DNA of 24,859 bases from Paulinella micropora. Taxonomy: Eukaryota > Cercozoa > Imbricatea > Euglyphida. This document shows positions 19,933-24,859 of the stretch, piece by piece; position 1 is the first letter of the stretch, and every line of letters begins with the position of its first letter. The position numbers and the translations under genes are program-made. Location of the stretch: assembly GCA_009731375.1 (NCBI GenBank), contig BJOX01000012.1:1722070-1746928 (forward strand). Reading direction: 5' to 3'. A model generated the notes under the pieces. It did not search any database. It saw only the letters and a list, made by a program, of their open reading frames with translations, and was not told the origin of the DNA.

Positions 19933-20377
19933 GTATGTATGTATGTATTTATGTATGTATGTATGCAAAAGGGTATTTATGTCTGTATTTATGTACGAAC
20001 ATGAATACGAACGTATACATGCGGAATATGTATGTACGTACGTACGTTTGTTTCGCATGCTCCAACGTCCAGCATAGCTTGTTGAGGCTCGTCTGCATAT
20101 ATATGTGTACAATGTGCGTGCTTGTATGTATAGTGAGAGTGCGTACGTAGTAAATACCATGAGCCAGGACTTCAAGTGATTCGCTCTTAGCCTATTCTTA
20201 ACGTCCTTGCTTGTGTACTAGCTCGTTGGAAAGCTCTCGCCAAGGGCTTTCTAACGAGCCACAGTGTCTGGACGCAAGTACTGACTAGGGAACGAAGCGC
20301 TTGAAGTAATTGCTCCTTGTACTTAGGAAGTAGGGATACCTCATAATACTCTGCAATCTATGTATGTCTATTTCTAG
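19933..20377. other. Intron E6-E7: (GTAT)n, ACGT repeats and a hairpin
   Basis: (GTAT)n from the donor, TACGTACGTACG near 20034, then unique sequence with a 14-bp inverted repeat (20221-20234 and 20246-20259). No coding signal seen. Confidence 0.7.
20221..20259. repeat. Inverted repeat (hairpin) in intron E6-E7
   Basis: GCTCGTTGGAAAGC and GCTTTCTAACGAGC pair over 14 positions with one G-T wobble and an 11-base loop. No T run follows, so it is not terminator-like. Confidence 0.7.
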
Positions 20378-20421
20378 GCCTTGCCAATGCTCCAATGGCA
20401 TCAAGGACAGTTTTGAGCAAG
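20378..20421 (+). CDS. Exon E7: first half of a DCGG cysteine repeat
   Basis: After the acceptor CTATTTCTAG the exon completes a split Arg codon and reads PCQCSNGIKDSFEQ, then one base of a Gly codon before the donor CAAG|GTACTT. Joined to E8 this gives CSNGIKDSFEQGVDCGGPC, a complete C-x-N-G-I-x-D-x(3)-E-x-G-V-D-C-G-G-x-C repeat. That junction across a 3.2 kb intron is the strongest single argument for the gene model. The donor leaves in phase 1, as E8 requires. Confidence 0.85.
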
Positions 20422-20594
20422 GTACTTGTCCTCTTATCTATCTATCTATCTATATAATCATCTGTCCATCTATTCTGTACCTATCTATCTATCTATCTTT
20501 TCCTATCCTATCTATCCATCTATCTTTCCCTATAATGTCCCATCCTTTCCTATCCCATGCTTTCCAATCCTATGCTTTCCTATCATATCTTAAT

Positions 20595-20656
<62 letters not shown>

Positions 20657-20722
20657 GCTACTACTGCTGCTGCTGCTGCTACTACTACTTCTGCTGCTAT
20701 TGCTACAACTACTACTACGACT

Positions 20723-20758
<36 letters not shown>

Positions 20759-20795
20759 CTCTCTCTCTCTCTCTCCCTCTTTCTTTCTCTCTTTC

Positions 20796-20836
<41 letters not shown>

Positions 20837-20864
20837 CGTCTCTCTCTCCTAAGCCTAACCGTAA

Positions 20865-20902
<38 letters not shown>

Positions 20903-20964
20903 TCTCTCTCTCTTTCTTTCTCTCTCTCCGTGTGTGTCTCTCTCTCTCTCTCGCTCGCTCTTTT

Positions 20965-20996
<32 letters not shown>

Positions 20997-21080
20997 GCTG
21001 TGTTCTCTTTCTCTCTTTCTTTCTCTCTCTCTCTCTCTCTCCCTCTCTCCCTCTCTCTCTCTCTCTCTCTGTGTGTTCTC

Positions 21081-21112
<32 letters not shown>

Positions 21113-21170
21113 GCTCGCTCGCTTGCTCTTTTGCTCGCTCTCTCTCTCTCTTTCTCTCCCCTTCTCTTAT

Positions 21171-21202
<32 letters not shown>

Positions 21203-21240
21203 CTTCTCTCTCTTTTCTTCGTTACTATTACTACTACTAG

Positions 21241-21292
<52 letters not shown>

Positions 21293-21359
21293 ATTACTGA
21301 TTACCACTACTACCAATATTACTTCTACTACTACTACTATCTACTACTACTACTACTAC

Positions 21360-21360
<1 letters not shown>
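20422..21360. repeat. Intron E7-E8, part 1: (CTAT)n, (TAC)n, (CT)n
   Basis: (CTAT)n and CCTATC variants to about 20590, (TAC)n to 20720, (CT)n with GTGT and CGCTCGCT interruptions to 21225, then (TAC)n and (TGC)n. All pyrimidine-biased on +. Confidence 0.87.
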
Positions 21361-21613
<253 letters not shown>

Positions 21614-22114
21614 ATATACTTCCTCTAAGGCATACTGATGCAGCTGATGGCACGATCCGTTTCCGGACATGAGCCTCCATGCCCTTGTTCGAGGTGCTCC
21701 ATCCCCACCTAGTCAGTCTCTCGACTGATTATAGGGGCCACCGATGGAGCTCCTGAGGGCAAGACTACACTAAGCCGAGGCAACAACCTCTTGCAAAACG
21801 TTGCCGAATGTGCAAGTGCGTACACCAAGCATGTTGCTAGAACTACCTCAAAACCCCACCCATAACAATTTGGTATCCGCTGTCCACGGGCTATCAACCG
21901 GCATAGCGGAGTTTAAGATCTTCGACAGGCGCCCAACGACCCTCCTCCCCAGCATCATTCACCAAATGGTTTTGAGTTGGCATCACAGTTTAACGCCGTA
22001 AGGCCATTGGGCTGGAGCTCTGATAAACAAGCGTGACTAAGTTTTTATCATCAGGTGTTACCCTCAAATACATCACAGTCAACACTCCGAGAAGAAAGAT
22101 ATACTTCCTCTAAG
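21614..22114 (+). mobile_element. Dispersed ~500 bp element, copy B
   Basis: Same element as copy A in the opposite orientation, roughly 85% alike by eye over the 3' part. It is bounded by 16-bp direct repeats ATATACTTCCTCTAAG at 21614-21629 and 22099-22114, and followed by (AAT)n. Contains GCAGCTGATGGCACGATCC near its start. Confidence 0.78.
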
Positions 22115-22190
22115 AATAATAATAATAATAATAATAATAGTAGTAGTAGTAGTAGTAGTAGTAATAATAGTAATAATAGTAATAATAATA

Positions 22191-22226
<36 letters not shown>

Positions 22227-22278
22227 GTAGTAGTAGTAGTACTACTAGTAGTACTAGTAGTAGTAGTACTAGTAGTAC

Positions 22279-22320
<42 letters not shown>

Positions 22321-22373
22321 CAGTAGTCATAGTAGAAGTAGTACAATAGTAGTACAGTAGTAGTATTTGTGAA

Positions 22374-22427
<54 letters not shown>

Positions 22428-22442
22428 TAGTAGTAGTAGTAC

Positions 22443-22491
<49 letters not shown>

Positions 22492-22561
22492 CATAGTAGA
22501 AGTAGCATCAGTAAGAGAAGCAGTAGTAGTACAGTAGTAGTACAGTAGTAGTATTTGTGAA

Positions 22562-22642
<81 letters not shown>

Positions 22643-22730
22643 AAATGTGGATCCAGCTGCTGACGTCNNNNNNNNNNTGGTAGGAGGAGTAGTGTAGTAG
22701 TAGTAGAAGTAGCAGTAGTAGTAAAGTCAC

Positions 22731-22782
<52 letters not shown>

Positions 22783-22938
22783 AGAAGAGGAGTAGTAGTA
22801 ATAGTGCTAGCAAGAAGAGGAAAAGTATAGGTAGTAGAAGTAGTAGTAGTAGTAGTGGTAGTACTAGTAGTAGTACGTCTCCTCTTGCTGCTGCTGCTGC
22901 TGCTACTACTAATAATAATAATAATAATAATAATAATA
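22115..22938. repeat. (AAT)n, (AGT)n/(ACT)n and (AG)n microsatellites with a tandem duplication
   Basis: A block CATAGTAGAAGTAG ... GTATTTGTGAACAAAGAGAG occurs twice (about 22328 and 22491), a tandem duplication of roughly 180-190 bp with two long (AG)n runs. A 10-N gap lies at 22668-22677. TAGTAGTACTACTAGTAG changes of polarity occur at 22230-22290. A (TGC)6 run lies near 22890. Confidence 0.86.
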
Positions 22939-23023
22939 GTGCTTCTCTGTCAATGGCTGATGCATTTCTGCACATGCGCCTCCATCGTCTCACCCGTGAG
23001 GGGAGTACGAAGAATTGACGATA
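22939..23023 (-). mobile_element. tRNA-derived SINE, copy 2 (3' part, cut by gap)
   Basis: Eighty-five bases identical, in reverse complement, to the 3' end of copy 1 (17681-17765). The tRNA-like head should lie in the following N gap. Confidence 0.85.
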
Positions 23024-23365
23024 NNNNNNNNNNNNNNNNNNNNNNNNNNNNNNNNNNNNNNNNNNNNNNNNNNNNNNNNNNNNNNNNNNNNNNNNNNNNN
23101 NNNNNNNNNNNNNNNNNNNNNNNNNNNNNNNNNNNNNNNNNNNNNNNNNNNNNNNNNNNNNNNNNNNNNNNNNNNNNNNNNNNNNNNNNNNNNNNNNNNN
23201 NNNNNNNNNNNNNNNNNNNNNNNNNNNNNNNNNNNNNNNNNNNNNNNNNNNNNNNNNNNNNNNNNNNNNNNNNNNNNNNNNNNNNNNNNNNNNNNNNNNN
23301 NNNNNNNNNNNNNNNNNNNNNNNNNNNNNNNNNNNNNNNNNNNNNNNNNNNNNNNNNNNNNNNNN
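23024..23365. other. Assembly gap, 342 N
   Basis: Run of N; it hides the 5' parts of SINE copy 2 and element copy C. Shorter gaps are at 571-580, 7564-7573, 9822-9831, 11791-11865, 13474-13483, 19532-19541 and 22668-22677; the six of exactly 10 N may be placeholders of unknown true size. Confidence 0.99.
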
Positions 23366-23535
23366 CGCAACGACCCTCCTCCCCAGCATCTACCACCAAA
23401 GGGTTATGAGTTGGCGTCACAGTTTAACGCCTTGAGGCCATTGGGCTGGAACTCTGTTTAGCAAGTGTGACTAGGTTTTTTCATCGGGATTTCCCTCAAA
23501 TATGTCACAGTCAACACTCCAAGGCAGATTTACTA
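23366..23535 (+). mobile_element. Dispersed ~500 bp element, copy C (3' part)
   Basis: 170 bases identical in reverse complement to copy A (16673-16842), followed directly by an (AAT)n tail. It lacks the terminal direct repeat found at copy A. Confidence 0.85.
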
Positions 23536-23582
<47 letters not shown>

Positions 23583-23600
23583 CACTACCATTACTACTAG

Positions 23601-23631
<31 letters not shown>

Positions 23632-23660
23632 AGTACTACTGCTACCACTACTACTACTAG
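23536..23660. repeat. (AAT)n then (CTA)n(CTG)n before E8
   Basis: Tail (AAT)n, then CTA and CTG triplets ending in the E8 acceptor. The CTA/CTG order resembles the region before E1. Confidence 0.82.
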
Positions 23661-23812
23661 GCGTCGACTGTGGGGGGCCCTGTGCGCCCTGTACCACTTC
23701 TTGCAGTGATGCCAAGCGCACTGGTTTAGAAACGGACGTTGATTGCGGCGGTGGAACTTGCACTGCCTGTGGCGAAGGGAAAGGCTGTCTTGCTACTAGC
23801 GATTGTACCGCG
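23661..23812 (+). CDS. Exon E8: DCGG cysteine-repeat exon
   Basis: Two bases complete the Gly codon from E7, then 50 codons follow. The start is VDCGGPCAPCTTSCSD, the middle ETDVDCGGGTCTACGEGKGC and the end LATSDCTA. Nine cysteines are present. The first DCGG completes the repeat begun in E7; a second repeat, C-S-D-A-K-x(4)-E-T-D-V-D-C-G-G, follows at once and resembles E1. The acceptor is the last CTACTACTAG of a (CTA)n run and the donor is GCG|GTACGT. This exon has the clearest coding signature in the window. Extracellular, disulphide-rich structure is inferred. Confidence 0.9.
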
Positions 23813-24126
23813 GTACGTTTGCTTAATAATAAGAACACAAAAGGCGGGAGTGGGGCAGTAGAGGAACATAAAATCAGTAAGAAACAGAGAGGAATTAGTG
23901 GGGAAGTCGAGCAACAGAAAAGGCAGCAGTGGGTAATGTAGGTGTGAGGGTTTCGAAACCGTCTTCTGAAGGACAGAAGGCAGCACAACAGAGATGAATG
24001 GATGGGATCAATCTTTCCATGGCTCTGCTTTCTTATCGATATATCTACCTACCTATCGATCGAGCGGTCTATATTTACCTGTCTGTGTGTTCATCTAAAT
24101 ATCTACCTACCTATCTGTTGTTCTAG
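23813..24126. other. Intron E8-E9
   Basis: About 170 bases carry GGCGGGAGTGGGGCAGTAGAGG-like units, then CTAC/CTAT repeats up to the E9 acceptor. No coding signal beyond the flanking exons. Confidence 0.65.
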
Positions 24127-24186
24127 GGTATGACTTGCAATTCGTGTGGAATGTGCGTCGGCCCCGGTTCTACCCTTGCTGCTTGA
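24127..24186 (+). CDS. Exon E9: terminal coding exon with stop
   Basis: After the acceptor TTGTTCTAG the exon reads GMTCNSCGMCVGPGSTLAA and stops at TGA (24184-24186). It enters in phase 0, matching E8. Three cysteines continue the spacing seen at the E8 end (C-x(5)-C-x(5)-C-x(4)-C-x(2)-C-x(2)-C), so the repeat is completed and the protein ends shortly after. No membrane anchor is visible at the C-terminus. No AATAAA was seen downstream before the (TAG)n run. Confidence 0.82.
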   Translation, partial: GMTCNSCGMCVGPGSTLAA

Positions 24187-24291
24187 TTTTTTTTCTGTCT
24201 TTCATTACTATTATTCTTGATTTTATTTATTTATTTATTTGTTTTTTTTTTATTTATTTATTTTTATTCATTTATTTGTTTTATATCGTTT

Positions 24292-24342
<51 letters not shown>
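24187..24342. repeat. T-rich 3' flank, (TTTA)n and (TAG)n
   Basis: Likely the 3' untranslated region start: T-rich with ATTTATTTATTT runs, then (TAG)n from about 24294. No AATAAA or other poly(A) signal that I can identify. Confidence 0.7.
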
Positions 24343-24344
<2 letters not shown>

Positions 24345-24399
24345 CTCTCTTTCTCTCTGTCTCTCTCTCTGTCTCTCTTTCTCTCTCTGCCTTTCTTGG

Positions 24400-24434
<35 letters not shown>

Positions 24435-24573
24435 TTATCTCTCTCGTGCCTTCCCTCTCCTTCCCTCTGTCTCCTCTCTTTGTCTCTCTGTCTGTCTCTG
24501 TCTCTCTGTCTCTCCCTCTCCCCCTCTATCTCTCTCTGTTTATCTCTCTCGTGCCTTCCCTCTCCCTCTCTCT

Positions 24574-24614
<41 letters not shown>

Positions 24615-24778
24615 ATCTCTCTCGTGCCTTCCCTCTCCTTCCCTCTGTCTCCTCTCTCTGTCTCTCTGTCTGTCTCTGTCTCTCTGTCTCTCCCTCTCCC
24701 CCTCTCTCTCTCTGTTTATCTCTCTCGTGCCTTCCCTCTCCTTCTCTCTGTCTCTTCTCTCCTCCCTCTGTCTATCTC

Positions 24779-24812
<34 letters not shown>

Positions 24813-24859
24813 CCTCTCCCCCCCCTTCTCTCTCTCCCTCTCCCCCCTTCTCTCTCTCT
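24343..24859. repeat. Type II CT-rich higher-order repeat, two tandem copies
   Basis: Two successive copies of the CGTGCCTTCCCTCTCC / CTGTCTGTCTCTG / CCCTCTCCCCCTC series in the same orientation as upstream, so this family flanks the gene on both sides. It runs off the window end. Confidence 0.87.

Noticed and set aside
19694-20175. Reverse-strand open frames of 62 and 113 codons over E6 and its introns
   Set aside because: They cover introns and the antisense of a well-supported exon and have no recognisable motif.
20845-20870. Telomere-like CCTAAGCCTAACCGTAAC
   Set aside because: Only about two imperfect units inside a (CT)n run.
22641-22667. GGATCC, CAGCTG and GACGTC sites close together next to a gap, as in a cloning polylinker
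   Set aside because: Three six-base sites in 27 bases is suggestive but no further vector sequence is visible. More likely chance; a vector screen would settle it.

Overview
This is eukaryotic nuclear DNA. The evidence is spliced exons with canonical GT/AG introns, a tRNA-like SINE, long microsatellites and N-filled scaffold gaps. I cannot name the species. Canonical donors and only moderate GC in the exons do not single out a lineage; a microsatellite-rich alga, protist or invertebrate would fit.

Layout. Positions 1-13,120 are an almost uninterrupted pyrimidine-rich (+ strand) array. It alternates a 19-20 bp CTGCC/TTCTTC minisatellite, (CT)n with a recurring TTGCCTTCTCTCATATTC motif, a conserved ~150 bp core of ordinary sequence, and TTC arrays that grade into TGC arrays. 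In places a TTTC/TTCC array and a second CT-rich higher-order repeat ('type II') replace the TGC part. Eight cores lie here and a ninth at 13,688. Shared diagnostic changes show a larger tandem unit of about 3.0-3.4 kb. Positions 13,121-13,473 are unique sequence with a TATA-like box and possible coding pieces. Positions 13,835-15,477 are a purine/pyrimidine tract that switches strand twice.

From 15,551 to 24,186 on the + strand there is what I read as the 3' part of one gene: up to nine exons (two of 25 and 27 nt) whose phases all agree. They encode about 237 residues with 26 cysteines, including two DCGG-type cysteine repeats, and end in TGA. The introns hold ATT, TAC, GT and CT microsatellites, a tRNA-like SINE (two copies) and a ~500 bp dispersed element (three copies). 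The SINE plus ~500 bp element pair in the E1-E2 intron reappears inverted, with visible parts identical, in the E7-E8 intron. Exons E2-E7 therefore lie between inverted repeats.

After the stop codon come T-rich sequence, (TAG)n and another block of the type II repeat to the window end. The very long ORFs across 1-13,300 are artefacts of stop-free repeats, not genes. Nothing supports a bacterial, viral or CRISPR-like system. The main points of interest are the nested satellite, the conserved core in it, the microsatellite-embedded exons and the inverted intronic repeats.
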